Under the pieces are notes generated by a model. That model worked only from the letters and a program-made list of their open reading frames with translations, searched no databases and was not told the origin of the DNA. Source: Mycobacterium heidelbergense (GTDB taxonomy: Bacteria; Actinomycetota; Actinomycetes; Mycobacteriales; Mycobacteriaceae). Taken from it: 64,000 bases of DNA. Made by a program: the position numbers and the translations under genes. Every line of letters begins with the position of its first letter. Positions within the stretch are counted from its first letter, which is position 1. The DNA lies in assembly GCF_010730745.1 (NCBI RefSeq), contig NZ_AP022615.1, positions 2,232,001 through 2,296,000 of the forward strand, read 5' to 3'. Of the stretch, positions 44,556-52,614 are shown piece by piece.

Positions 44556-45773
44556 TCAGAGCAACTTGAGGAGCTGCATGAGCAACGTCCCTACCTGGGT
44601 AGCGATGTTGCCCAACACTGACGGGAGACTCGACAGGACCGGTGGGATACTTCGCAGCAGTGAAGTCAATTCGCCAGGAATGTTGCTAAGGCCTGAACTG
44701 ACTGCGTTGACCACAGCAGTCAGGGACGGCCAGCCGTTGATCAGCTGGTTCACAAAGCCCTGGATTGCGTTCGCAAGGCTGCCGCCCAGTGCAACGTTTT
44801 GTGCGTTGGGAGCCACGATTTCTGTCGCAAGGTTTCCGGCGATCGTGTTCACCAGAACACTGAGCGTGCCACTGGGATAGTTGAGCAAGCCGGAAGTGAG
44901 CGAGCGCCCGCTAAGCACGCCACCATTGAGGAAGTCGTTCGTTATTGCGCCGGGCATATTGGCCAGGTTAGTCAGCGCACCTAGTGGGTTCCCAGCTGTC
45001 CACGAATCATAAACCAGTTGAAGATTGTTACCGAGCGAAGCGAAGAGCACGTGGGGCAGTTGCAGGATGCCAAAATTACCAATGTCGGTCACGCCTGTCG
45101 TGAGCAGATAGTTGGTTGCATTGTAGAGATTCTGGCTGATGTCGATAGGGATATTTAGAATCTTTCTCATCGGCAAGAGGACCTGCGTAAATGGAAAGCT
45201 CCATAATGCTTCATACAAGTAAGGATAAAATGCGGTGGATATCTGACCCGACATGAAATCGGCGAGCGCTGTGTTTATCAGCCCAGCAAATTGGCTTTTT
45301 TGAGTCCCCATGAAGAATTTGATAGCGGACGTTGCGGCGGTCTGGAACTGCGACACATAGAGATCGGCATACGAGACTCCGTTGGCGGCGACCTGTTGCA
45401 GGACGGGGAACGGGACTTCGCTCCAAGTGTTGTAAACCGTCTGCAGGTTGGTGCCCGCACTCGCGAAAGTGTTCATCCAAGTCTGAACGACGAGGTTCTG
45501 GGTGATCGGGCTCAAGAGACCGCCCAGAACGTCCGCGGGCAGGGCGGCCGCGGTTGCTCCGCTGGCGAGTGCGGCCAGTTCGTTTTCCACGCCGGAGAAC
45601 AAGTCCAGCGCGCTGCTGGCGTCGGCGAGCTGAATATCGGACACGCTCAGCTGGCGTAGTTGTTGGGCCGTATGAAGGCCGGGCAAGTGCTGGGCTATGG
45701 GGCCGGCGGCGAGGACGGCGGCGCTGGCCAGGGCGACTCCAGCGGTGATGTGGGGGCGGGCTGCGAGGTCCAC
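44556..45773 (-). CDS. Tandem paralogue C, Ala/Leu-rich hypothetical exported protein
   Basis: The product is about 405 residues from GTG 45773 with AAAAGGAG upstream. The N-terminus (VDLAARPHITAGVALASAAV, then GPIAQHLPGLHTAQQLRQLS) is nearly that of paralogue A. The C-terminus (RSIPPVLSSLPSVLGNI, ending QLLKLL) is the most diverged of the three. The middle is again largely different. Its promoter region is related to, but less like, those of A and B, suggesting it is the older copy. No catalytic motif is seen and no function is assigned. Confidence 0.8.
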   Translation of the reverse strand: MDLAARPHITAGVALASAAVLAAGPIAQHLPGLHTAQQLRQLSVSDIQLADASSALDLFSGVENELAALASGATAAALPADVLGGLLSPITQNLVVQTWMNTFASAGTNLQTVYNTWSEVPFPVLQQVAANGVSYADLYVSQFQTAATSAIKFFMGTQKSQFAGLINTALADFMSGQISTAFYPYLYEALWSFPFTQVLLPMRKILNIPIDISQNLYNATNYLLTTGVTDIGNFGILQLPHVLFASLGNNLQLVYDSWTAGNPLGALTNLANMPGAITNDFLNGGVLSGRSLTSGLLNYPSGTLSVLVNTIAGNLATEIVAPNAQNVALGGSLANAIQGFVNQLINGWPSLTAVVNAVSSGLSNIPGELTSLLRSIPPVLSSLPSVLGNIATQVGTLLMQLLKLL

Positions 45774-46947
45774 GACCATCTCCTTTTCGATTCTGGATAA
45801 TGACGAATTGAATGTAGCTGGGAAATATTGCGAACGAATCGTGGCCACAAATTAGACAATTCACTACGGCGATATGCGTGCGCAGCAAAACCGGCCCGAA
45901 CTGCACAAAAACTATTACCTGAATTGGGTCAAATTGAAGGCGCCACTAAAATTATTTGTTGACGGCATGGGAACATGCGTGACACGGCGTCGTTGCTAGG
46001 TGTCGACAACGCCATGATGTCAGTGTCTCGATCCGCTCATATCTAGGCAGTCGGCCCCGTCAACGTGCCGGTGGATTTCACCGTCCGGCACCACAGCATG
46101 CTGGCGCGAGCGGGCGGAAAAAACAGTCGTGCGGCTTGTCCGTACCGCCACGGCACAGGAGATAACCGTCGGCGGGTTCGAAGACGATCATGGCGGGTCA
46201 GCGCACGCCAGGCCGGGCAGTGCCGGTATCTGCTTGTGACACAAGCCAATACCGATCAGGTTCGGGGTCTTACCGAAAGCGCTCCGCTCGGGACAGGCCG
46301 AGCACACCACGTCTCTTGAGGTGCGCCGTAAACCGGGGCGCACGCAGGTGGCCCGGCGGTGGCGTCGGGTGAGGCGGCCACCTCGAAGCAACAGGTGGGC
46401 CGGGCGGGTGCGCGAGGGGTTGTCGTCGCCGGCGGCTACCTGGTTGCGGCAGATCTGGTGCGTCGCAGATCGAGGTGGATCGCGAGGTCGTCGTGGCGCG
46501 GCGTGCGGCGGGGGTGGCCGGGCAGCGCCGCGGTGGTCAATGCGGCGTTGGTGTCTGCACTGAAGCGCTATCGGTCAGCAAACGCAAGAGTTTTTACTAT
46601 TCCCTGGCTAACAATTGTATTGTTGCGGTAATAGCTATCTTAAGTGGGGAGTGAATGCGGGGCGGTTGGTTACCGGTAGGTAGTTTCATATTTTACTATT
46701 GTCCCGCCAGAAGGGTTTGCTAACTACGTGCTAACAACGCGACTAACAGGGGTTTTCCTGCTCCATCAGGATTGCGGCATCACACGTTCTTGAAGCGATC
46801 ACACAAAGCCTCTCGAAAGGGCCACGGACTTAGGTTCTTCCCAGGTACGGCGAGCAGCTCGCCCCACGTGACCGGCCGGGCATCACCTCCGCAGGCCAGC
46901 GTGGGTGGGGGCCACGGTGAACCCGTGTTGGGGACTTCAGCGATCGC
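45774..46947. other. Conserved non-coding part of module 3
   Basis: About 1.17 kb without a supported gene. It aligns with the non-coding parts of modules 1 and 2 but is more diverged. Retained blocks include CACCACAGCATGCTGGCGCG, AACAATTGTATTGTTGCGG with ATAGCTATCTTAAG, and GGCCAGCGTGGGTGGGGGCC in similar form. AACAATTGTATTGTT is itself an inverted repeat. Frames present here are not shared with the other copies. Confidence 0.6.
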
Positions 46948-47041
46948 AGGATCTGAGACCTCTTCGGCATGCGAAACGACCCGGCGCGGCAAGGCCCAGG
47001 ACCCGCGGTTCGCCAAAGAGCCTGCGCCGGTTGCCGTTTAA
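46948..47041 (+). pseudogene. ethA 3'-end duplicate, tail 4 (decayed)
   Basis: TCTTCGGCATGCGAAACGAC followed by CCGGCGCGGCAAGG, CGGTTCGCCAAAGAGCCTGC and GGTTGCCGTTTAA is a degraded version of the ethA end, with several deletions in the part encoding KIDDEGL. It ends six bases before the stop of the convergent rraA and marks the right border of the tandem array. Confidence 0.75.
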
Positions 47042-47047
47042 GGCGGC

Positions 47048-47533
47048 TTAGTCGCCCGACGCGACGACGACGATGCCATCGTCGTCACTGTAGGCGATCT
47101 CGCCGGTTACAAACGTCACGCCGCCGAGGGCGATCTCGACGTCGCGTTCGCCGGCCCCTGTCTTAGCGCTTTTGCGCGGATTGGTGCCCAGCGCCTTGAT
47201 GCCGATGTCGATGCCGCGCAGCGCGGCGGCGTCGCGCACCGCACCGTTGACGATCAGTCCCGCCCAGCCGTTGGAACGGGCCAATTCGGCGATGACGTCG
47301 CCGACCAGCGCGGCGTGCAGGGAGCCGGCACCGTCGATCACCAGCACCCCGCCGGCACCGGGCTCCGAGAGCACCGACTTCAACAGCGCATTGTCCTCGA
47401 AGCAGCGCACCGTGCTGATCGGCCCGGCGAATTCCGAACGGCCGCCGAACTGCCGGAATTGGAGGTCGCAGCTGCGCACGTCCGGGCCGATGCTGTCGAC
47501 GAGGTCGGCGGTCGGCCGAAACGACACGGTCAC
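47048..47533 (-). CDS. rraA: RraA-like protein (annotated as MenG/RraA in mycobacteria)
   Basis: The 161-residue product starts at GTG 47533 (VTVSFRPTADLVDSIGPDVR). Family stretches are CDLQFRQFGGRSEFAGPIST, GGVLVIDGAGSLHAALVGD and VNGAVRDAAALRGIDIGIKA. Proteins of this family form trimers. In E. coli RraA inhibits RNase E, while others are aldolases; the old name MenG (methyltransferase) is not supported by the fold. It begins eight bases after the hns stop, so the two are probably cotranscribed. Confidence 0.93.
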   Translation of the reverse strand: MTVSFRPTADLVDSIGPDVRSCDLQFRQFGGRSEFAGPISTVRCFEDNALLKSVLSEPGAGGVLVIDGAGSLHAALVGDVIAELARSNGWAGLIVNGAVRDAAALRGIDIGIKALGTNPRKSAKTGAGERDVEIALGGVTFVTGEIAYSDDDGIVVVASGD

Positions 47534-47541
47534 TGGGGAGT

Positions 47542-47967
47542 TCAGCGGCGCCGCAGCTGGCGGATCAGCAGGATGGCCAACAGGCTGAGGGCCACGGCAA
47601 CGATCAGCGGCACCGGCGATTGACCGGACGCCGGCGCGGGCGCGTCGGGCGGGACCGGATTGTTGGCGCCTTCCACGGTCGATTTGGCTTGCGCGGCAGC
47701 ATCTTTGGCGGCGGCGGCAAGCTGGCCATTCGTTTGGATCCGCTGCTCCGCACCGTGGGGTTGCTCGGCCGGCTTGGGTGGCGCGGGCTCGGCGCTTTTG
47801 GCCGGTGCCTTCTTGGCCGCCGCTTTCTTGGCCGGGGCCTTTTTCGCGGGCGCTTTCTTGGCGGGCGCTTTTGCGGTCTTCTTGACGGCCTTCGCGGGAG
47901 GCTTCTTCTCCGGCGGGCTCGATGCGCCGCCGGGTTCGCTGTTGGGTTGTTCCTGCGGGTCTGCCAT
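47542..47967 (-). CDS. hns: Membrane-anchored histone-like protein Hns (Rv3852-like)
   Basis: The 141-residue product has an acidic start, then a Lys/Ala/Pro-rich stretch (about 20-60) with PAKKA-type repeats like the tails of eukaryotic H1 and HupB. A conserved segment NGQLAAAAKDAAAQAKSTVE follows, and a C-terminal transmembrane helix (PLIVAVALSLLAILLI) ends in RQLRRR. Rv3852 has this same layout and binds DNA. It could tether the nucleoid to the membrane. rraA lies directly downstream. Confidence 0.92.
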   Translation of the reverse strand: MADPQEQPNSEPGGASSPPEKKPPAKAVKKTAKAPAKKAPAKKAPAKKAAAKKAPAKSAEPAPPKPAEQPHGAEQRIQTNGQLAAAAKDAAAQAKSTVEGANNPVPPDAPAPASGQSPVPLIVAVALSLLAILLIRQLRRR

Positions 47968-48050
47968 GCGGCCGCTCCTTTGCAGCTTGCTCTCGCGCGC
48001 CGAAGTTACTTGGACCCATCATGCCAGGACGCGCGACGGCGTCCCGGCCG

Positions 48051-48563
48051 TCAGGGTCTGCGCCGCACCGCCCACCAGGCGCCGGCGCCGACAAGCGCCA
48101 CCGTCACCACCGCAAACGGCCACGTCGGCACCTCACCGCCGCCATCGGTGCCGGCGGGGGCGGGTCCGGGAGTGCCGGTGCCGGGCACCGTCAGCCGAAA
48201 CGACCAAGACCCGGACACCACGTGCCCGTCCGCCGACGTGACCCGGTAGTTCACCGTGTAGGTGCCGGCCGGCCCGAGCGGACGCAGGCCGACGCCGACG
48301 ACCGCGCCCTGCACCGCAGGCTCCCCGGCGGACCACACGTTGCCGTCGGGCCCGACGACCGTCATGGCCGCGAACGTGGTCTGCAACCGCTCGTTGAAGG
48401 TGGCGCTCACCCGCTCGGGCCCGCTGGTGACCACCGCATTGTCCGCGGGGTCGGTCGACACGCGCGCGGCGTGCGCGAACGCCACCTGCGCGCTCAGGAT
48501 CGCGGCAAGCGTCAGGGCGGCCAGCAGCGAGCCGACCCACGCGACAACCGCCAGGGGTCTCAT
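48051..48563 (-). CDS. CopC-domain copper-binding-like exported protein
   Basis: The 170-residue product has a signal peptide (VAWVGSLLAALTLAAILSAQVAFAHA) that leaves a mature His near the N-terminus, as in CopC where the first His binds copper. The domain contains STDPADNAVVTSGPERVSAT, GTYTVNYRVTSADGHVVSGS and a Pro-rich linker. A C-terminal membrane helix (FAVVTVALVGAGAWWAV) anchors it. It overlaps the upstream gene as ATGA. A role in copper handling at the envelope is inferred from the family. Confidence 0.85.
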   Translation of the reverse strand: MRPLAVVAWVGSLLAALTLAAILSAQVAFAHAARVSTDPADNAVVTSGPERVSATFNERLQTTFAAMTVVGPDGNVWSAGEPAVQGAVVGVGLRPLGPAGTYTVNYRVTSADGHVVSGSWSFRLTVPGTGTPGPAPAGTDGGGEVPTWPFAVVTVALVGAGAWWAVRRRP

Positions 48564-49207
48564 GCCCGCCGGCGGATCAGCGCGAGACAGACGCCAACGG
48601 CGGCCAAAGCCAAAGCCACCCCGCCCAACAGGCGGGCGGTGCCGTCCGGGGATTTCGCCTGCGGGGGAGGCGCATGATGACCGTGCGGCGCCGTCGGCCC
48701 CGCGGCGAGCGCCAGCATGGGCGCCGGATGTTCCGGCTCGCCGCCACCCGGCAGCGGCGGCTGGTCCCACTTCACGACCGTCCCGTCGGAATAGGTCTGC
48801 GTGGCCGGGAAGCTCACCGTGTCGGTGTCGGGCAGCTGCACCGAGATCCGGAACAGCGCGAATTGATCCACTCCGATGCCGCCGTTGGGCGCGGCCGTCC
48901 AGGTCACCGAGCGGACGGTGCCCGAGGCGGCGTCGCGGTCGAGCTTGGCCGTCCACCCGGGAATGCTTTCGGCGCTGGCAGACGCCACATCGGGAAGGCT
49001 GACGGTCAGCGCGGTGGTCGCGGCCCCGGTGTTGGATTCGTTGGGCACCCGGAAGGTGACGACCGCCGTGGTGCCGCGCACCGGATTGTCGCTGGTCGCA
49101 TGGACGTGCGCCCATGCGGCCGGGGTGCCCGCCGCGGAGCCGAGGTAGAGCGCGACGGCCGCGACGACCGGGATCAGGACGCGCGAAGTCCACCCGCGGG
49201 TCGGCAT
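48560..49207 (-). CDS. YcnI-like (DUF1775) exported protein
   Basis: The 215-residue product has a signal peptide (VLIPVVAAVALYLGSAAGTPAAWA) followed by a mature start HVHATSDNPVRGTTAVVTFR. This first His and a later Trp (GWTAKLD) match the copper-binding YcnI domain. The DUF1775 body contains FRISVQLPDTDTVSFPATQ. A His-rich Pro segment (HGHHAPPPQ) and a C-terminal membrane helix end the protein. YcnI and CopC domains often occur together in copper systems, and here the two genes overlap by four bases. Confidence 0.85.
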   Translation of the reverse strand: MPTRGWTSRVLIPVVAAVALYLGSAAGTPAAWAHVHATSDNPVRGTTAVVTFRVPNESNTGAATTALTVSLPDVASASAESIPGWTAKLDRDAASGTVRSVTWTAAPNGGIGVDQFALFRISVQLPDTDTVSFPATQTYSDGTVVKWDQPPLPGGGEPEHPAPMLALAAGPTAPHGHHAPPPQAKSPDGTARLLGGVALALAAVGVCLALIRRRA

Positions 49208-49211
49208 CGGA

Positions 49212-49868
49212 TCAGGCCAATCCGAGGCGGGCCATCAGGTCCGCCTCGATGCCGTCGAGCTGCGACGAGATCGCGGCGTGGGCCGCCCGGCGCCGCGCGG
49301 CCGGCATGTTCTCCGCGGCGGTGACGGCCGCCGACAGATCGGTGAGCCGTTCGCCGATGGCGGAGACGAACTGTTTGGTCTCGGCGTCCTTGGGCTTCTT
49401 TTCCTGCACCACCCGCAACGACCTTTCCGCCCCGGCTATCCGGGCCGACAGCTGGGCGCCGTGCCCGGAGAACTGGCCGATCTGCGCCAACGGAATCCCG
49501 AGCTGGTCGGCGCGACGCTGGTCGATCACCGCGCGGGCGGCCATGGCCGCCCGGTACACCAGCGGCGTCAGGATCGGGGCGAGCAGCCGAGACACCGTCA
49601 GCACCCGGCGAATCCGGGTCGGCGAGAGCAACCTGCCCTCCCGTGCCGCCTTGAGCTCGGCCTCGGCGACCTTCAGCGCCGTCCGGTCGCTGTCCCGCTG
49701 GGATTTGACCTGCGCCTTGAGGGCCTTTTCCGCACCGCGTCGCTCATTTTTAAGCCGTCGGGCGTCGTTCTTGGCGGCCAACTTGGCCTCCAGTTTGGCG
49801 CGGGCCTTGATCGCGCGGGCCTCGGCGCGCCGCGTCGCGCGACTCTTTCGCTTGCGGAACAGGCCCAT
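49212..49868 (-). CDS. Conserved hypothetical protein (Rv3850-like)
   Basis: The 218-residue product equals Rv3850 in length. It starts with a very basic segment (MGLFRKRKSRATRRAEARAI) followed by Ala/Lys/Glu-rich helices (about 20-80), likely coiled coil, and a more hydrophobic middle (SRLLAPILTPLVYRAAMAAR). The function is unknown. It lies four bases upstream of ycnI, so the three genes may form one transcript. Confidence 0.85.
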   Translation of the reverse strand: MGLFRKRKSRATRRAEARAIKARAKLEAKLAAKNDARRLKNERRGAEKALKAQVKSQRDSDRTALKVAEAELKAAREGRLLSPTRIRRVLTVSRLLAPILTPLVYRAAMAARAVIDQRRADQLGIPLAQIGQFSGHGAQLSARIAGAERSLRVVQEKKPKDAETKQFVSAIGERLTDLSAAVTAAENMPAARRRAAHAAISSQLDGIEADLMARLGLA

Positions 49869-50001
49869 TCCCGGCCGCCTCCCGATAATCTCGCTGGCTG
49901 TCGTTGTCTATCGCCCTCGCGCGTACGCGATCCGTGAGCCAACCCTAATCGGAATGGGGCGGCGGCAGCCGTTCAGGTCCGGGCGCTCGGCCGGTGTCGG
50001 G

Positions 50002-50400
50002 CTATGCGTCGAGGTGCTCGACGCGGCGCAGCTCGTTGATCCGCTCCACGATGTCCTGCTGCGCCTGCGGCGACAACCCCGCGGCGGCCAGCGCGATGCG
50101 GCGCACCCCGTCGTCGCGCATCGTGGCCCACCACGCCAACTCCTTGTCGAGCTTTTCGTAGTACTCGTCGTCGGTGAAGTAAGCCGGCTTGATGCGGAAG
50201 AAATTGGCCAGGGCGGTCATGGTCGCCGCCGAGGGGTTGGTGCGGTTGCCCGAACGTAGCTGAGACAGGTAGGGAGCCGACATCGTGACGCCCTCCGTCT
50301 TGAGCGCCGCGATCACCTCCGCGGAGGTGTGCGGCCCGCGTCCGGGTGGATACACCGTGTCGAACAAGCGGTTGAGGCGGGCGGCGAACGTCGTGCTCAT
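50002..50400 (-). CDS. espR: Nucleoid-associated regulator EspR
   Basis: The 132-residue product starts at ATG 50400 (MSTTFAARLNRLFDTVYPPG) and equals EspR in length. The N-terminal helix-turn-helix includes TSAEVIAALKTEGVTMSAPY and LSQLRSGNRTNPS. The C-terminal dimerisation part holds FTDDEYYEKLDKELAWWATM. EspR regulates espACD and many cell-wall genes in M. tuberculosis. Here it is kept although ESX-1, its best-known functional partner system, is absent from this locus. Confidence 0.94.
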   Translation of the reverse strand: MSTTFAARLNRLFDTVYPPGRGPHTSAEVIAALKTEGVTMSAPYLSQLRSGNRTNPSAATMTALANFFRIKPAYFTDDEYYEKLDKELAWWATMRDDGVRRIALAAAGLSPQAQQDIVERINELRRVEHLDA

Positions 50401-50928
50401 CGATATGACCTCCACTGGGCTGGAGAAGCGAACTATTACCTAAGTGTATTTGCTGACCATGGTAGCGAGGGTTTGGGCCCGCAACCAGGTGCAAACCCGG
50501 GTGGGTTCGACACCGGCGTTGCTGGCGGTTGCCAAATCTCCACTTGACGAGCGTCCAACTAATTCGCTGGAGTGTCCACTGAATCAGCAAACTTCACAGG
50601 TTATCCGCAGAATTCGGCGTCGGGGCAGTGGTGGCGGGCCGCCGGGCCCACGGTTGGCGAGACGATTTGACCGAGGATGCTGGGCAGCTGCACCGCAACC
50701 GGCGGACAACGCGCACCTCTCGGCGGTGTCCTTTGCTGCCAGGTCGGCAACACGCGTGGTAAACGGGCCGAGGGCACGCTCGAAGCCCCGCGGCGTTACC
50801 TCGGGGGTGACCGCGGGGGACGGCGGTGGATGAGGGGGGCGTGCCCGTCGCCACCTTAGACGATGCCCGACGACCTCCCGGCGGCCGCGGCTTCTTTCCG
50901 GCGTCGTCGCAGAGTTTGCGCCGCCGCC
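50401..50928. promoter_or_regulatory. Long upstream region of espR
   Basis: About 528 bases without a convincing gene. The first about 60 bases are AT-richer (AACTATTACCTAAGTGTATT) and should hold the espR promoter. Overlapping frames in the rest show no recognisable protein. In H37Rv a membrane protein gene (Rv3848) lies in this slot as I recall; I see no remnant of it. Confidence 0.5.
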
Positions 50929-51462
50929 TTATGCCGCAAGCAGCATCGCGAGAATCGCGGTGTCGGGGTGGCTGATCGGATCGACGCCCACGCGGCTCAC
51001 CATCGACGTGATGGTGCCGTCGGCTTCCGCTTCGACCCAGGCCGCCCGATGCTCCAATCCCAGATATGGCAACCCCGGCAGCAACACGCATCCCGACGCC
51101 GCGCCGGTGCATTCCGGCAGCGACGGCATGGTCTCCGAGGGCGGATGCAGCATCAGCAGCGCGGGAGGTTGATGATCCGCGAAATGCCCTGGCCGGATTG
51201 CCGATTCACCGAAGACGGTGCCCTCGGCCAGCACCAGGCCCACGGTGCCCGGCTCGGGTTCGTCGGGCAATTCCTCGCGGGCCCCGAACACCGTTGTGGT
51301 GGAAAGCAATCCGGGCAGCGACGCGACCCTGACCGCCACCATCAGCAGTTGGGCCCACTCTTTCGTCGAGTCAGGCCAACGCCCGGAGATCACAAACCCC
51401 TTCAGGGCGCCACGAGAATGGAAGGGGGACACCCCTATAGGACCGTCTGACCCAGTTTCCAT
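50929..51462 (-). CDS. Conserved hypothetical protein (Rv3847-like)
   Basis: The 177-residue product equals Rv3847 in length and lies, as there, just downstream of sodA on the same strand. It contains LKGFVISGRWPDSTKEWAQL and LVLAEGTVFGESAIRPGHF, and ends with a hydrophobic helix (DTAILAMLLAA). No known domain or signal peptide is seen. The function is unknown. Confidence 0.85.
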   Translation of the reverse strand: METGSDGPIGVSPFHSRGALKGFVISGRWPDSTKEWAQLLMVAVRVASLPGLLSTTTVFGAREELPDEPEPGTVGLVLAEGTVFGESAIRPGHFADHQPPALLMLHPPSETMPSLPECTGAASGCVLLPGLPYLGLEHRAAWVEAEADGTITSMVSRVGVDPISHPDTAILAMLLAA

Positions 51463-51663
51463 CCCGACCTCCCGCGTGAGTCCTCCGTCCGATTAACCAC
51501 ACTGGTAGCTCGAATAATTCAGCATGCCTGCGGTCTCGGCGCGTTGCAACACGACACGGCCGGTAAGGCCCGCCTTCTCCACAAAGCCGGCCCCACAAGG
51601 CCGCCCGGCAAAGACAAGGGCGCCACGCGATCCGCGCGACGCCCCAGCCTTCGAAGGGTGGCC

Positions 51664-52287
51664 TCAGCCGAAAATAAGCCCCTTGGTTTTCGACGTTGCG
51701 GCCGCGTACCGCGACTGCACGTCGGCCCAGTTGACCACGTTCCAGAACGCCTTGACGTAGTCCGCCTTGACGTTCTTGTACTGCAGGTAGAAGGCGTGCT
51801 CCCACATGTCGACCTGCAGCAGGGGAATGATGCCGAGCGGGACGTTGGCCTGCTGGTCGTACAGCTGGAAGGTCAGCAGCTTGTCGCCGAGGGTGTCGTA
51901 GCCAAGAACCGCCCAGCCCGACCCCTGCAAACCGTTGGCGGCCGCGCTGAACTGCGCACGGAACTTGTCGAACGAGCCGAACGCGTCGTCGATGGCGGCG
52001 GCGAGCTCACCGGTCGGCTTGTCCCCGCCGTCCGGCGAAAGGTTCTTCCACCAGATCGAGTGGTTGACGTGGCCGCCGAGGTGGAAGGCCAGGTTCTTCT
52101 CGTTCAGGAAGATCGCCGAGTGATCGTCCTTGGCGCGCGCCTCTTCGAGTTTGGCCACCGCGTCGTTCACGCCCTTGACGTAGGCGGCGTGGTGTTTGCT
52201 GTGGTGGATCTCGTTGATCTGACCGGAGATGTGCGGTTCCAGCGCTGCGTAGTCCCAGTCCAAGTCGGGCAGGGTGTATTCAGCCAC
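51664..52287 (-). CDS. sodA: Superoxide dismutase, predicted manganese type
   Basis: The 207-residue product has metal ligands His-28, His-76, Asp-160 and His-164 (INEIHHSKHH, GGHVNHSIWW and VDMWEHAFYLQY). Residue 145 is Gln (QLYDQQANVP), the second-sphere residue of manganese enzymes, whereas the iron enzyme of M. tuberculosis has His there. It removes superoxide and is abundant in culture fluid of mycobacteria although it lacks a signal peptide, as it does here. Metal choice is a prediction from this residue. Confidence 0.96.
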   Translation of the reverse strand: MAEYTLPDLDWDYAALEPHISGQINEIHHSKHHAAYVKGVNDAVAKLEEARAKDDHSAIFLNEKNLAFHLGGHVNHSIWWKNLSPDGGDKPTGELAAAIDDAFGSFDKFRAQFSAAANGLQGSGWAVLGYDTLGDKLLTFQLYDQQANVPLGIIPLLQVDMWEHAFYLQYKNVKADYVKAFWNVVNWADVQSRYAAATSKTKGLIFG

Positions 52288-52458
52288 GGCATTCCTTTCT
52301 TCGATGATCGTTGGTGGTCGTCATGACGCGCATTTCGCACGGGCCCGCCACGGGGCGGCCTGGCCCCGAGCTTCACCAGTCAACCCTGCTCCATGACCGC
52401 GCGCGCCGCAAGGACGACCGCTACGGGCCGGTGACCGGGATACCCGTTCGGCGCGACT

Positions 52459-52614
52459 TCAAGACAAAACGATGACCGCAAGTATCGCCAGCAACGCCAG
52501 CACGATGAGGCCGGCACGCAAGGCGGCGACGCTGTAACTATGGTTCCACGCAGGTGAGCCGGAATACGAGTTCGAGGCGGCCGGCGAACCCGGACCGAAC
52601 GAATGCGTCGCCAT
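52459..52614 (-). CDS. Small single-pass membrane protein (51 residues)
   Basis: The product starts at ATG 52614 with AAAGG about six bases upstream. A Ser/Gly/Pro-rich front (MATHSFGPGSPAASNSYSGS) leads into one membrane helix (AGLIVLALLAILAVIVLS) that reaches the C-terminus. I do not recognise it. It stands alone upstream of sodA on the same strand. The clear site and helix support a real gene. Confidence 0.55.
   Translation of the reverse strand: MATHSFGPGSPAASNSYSGSPAWNHSYSVAALRAGLIVLALLAILAVIVLS

Larger units (their letters stand above)
38459..47041. repeat. Tandem array: three ~2.83 kb modules plus a terminal ethA tail
   Basis: The module start, aligned on AAGCAGAAC in the ethA 3' end, recurs at 38459, 41287 and 44139, and the equivalent point of a decayed fourth tail is about 46948. 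The periods are 2828, 2852 and about 2809 bp. Each module holds an ethA tail, a conserved block with TTCTTTAC and TATCAACGGAGCCGTG, a hairpin, a minus-strand gene of about 1.2 kb and about 1.2 kb of conserved non-coding DNA. The coding middle is the most divergent part. The array lies between the convergent genes ethA and rraA, which are direct neighbours in H37Rv. Confidence 0.88.

Noticed and set aside
50444..51112. Overlapping frames on both strands between espR and the Rv3847-like gene
   Set aside because: They overlap one another, have no ribosome binding site and no recognisable domain; I found no remnant of an Rv3848-like membrane protein.
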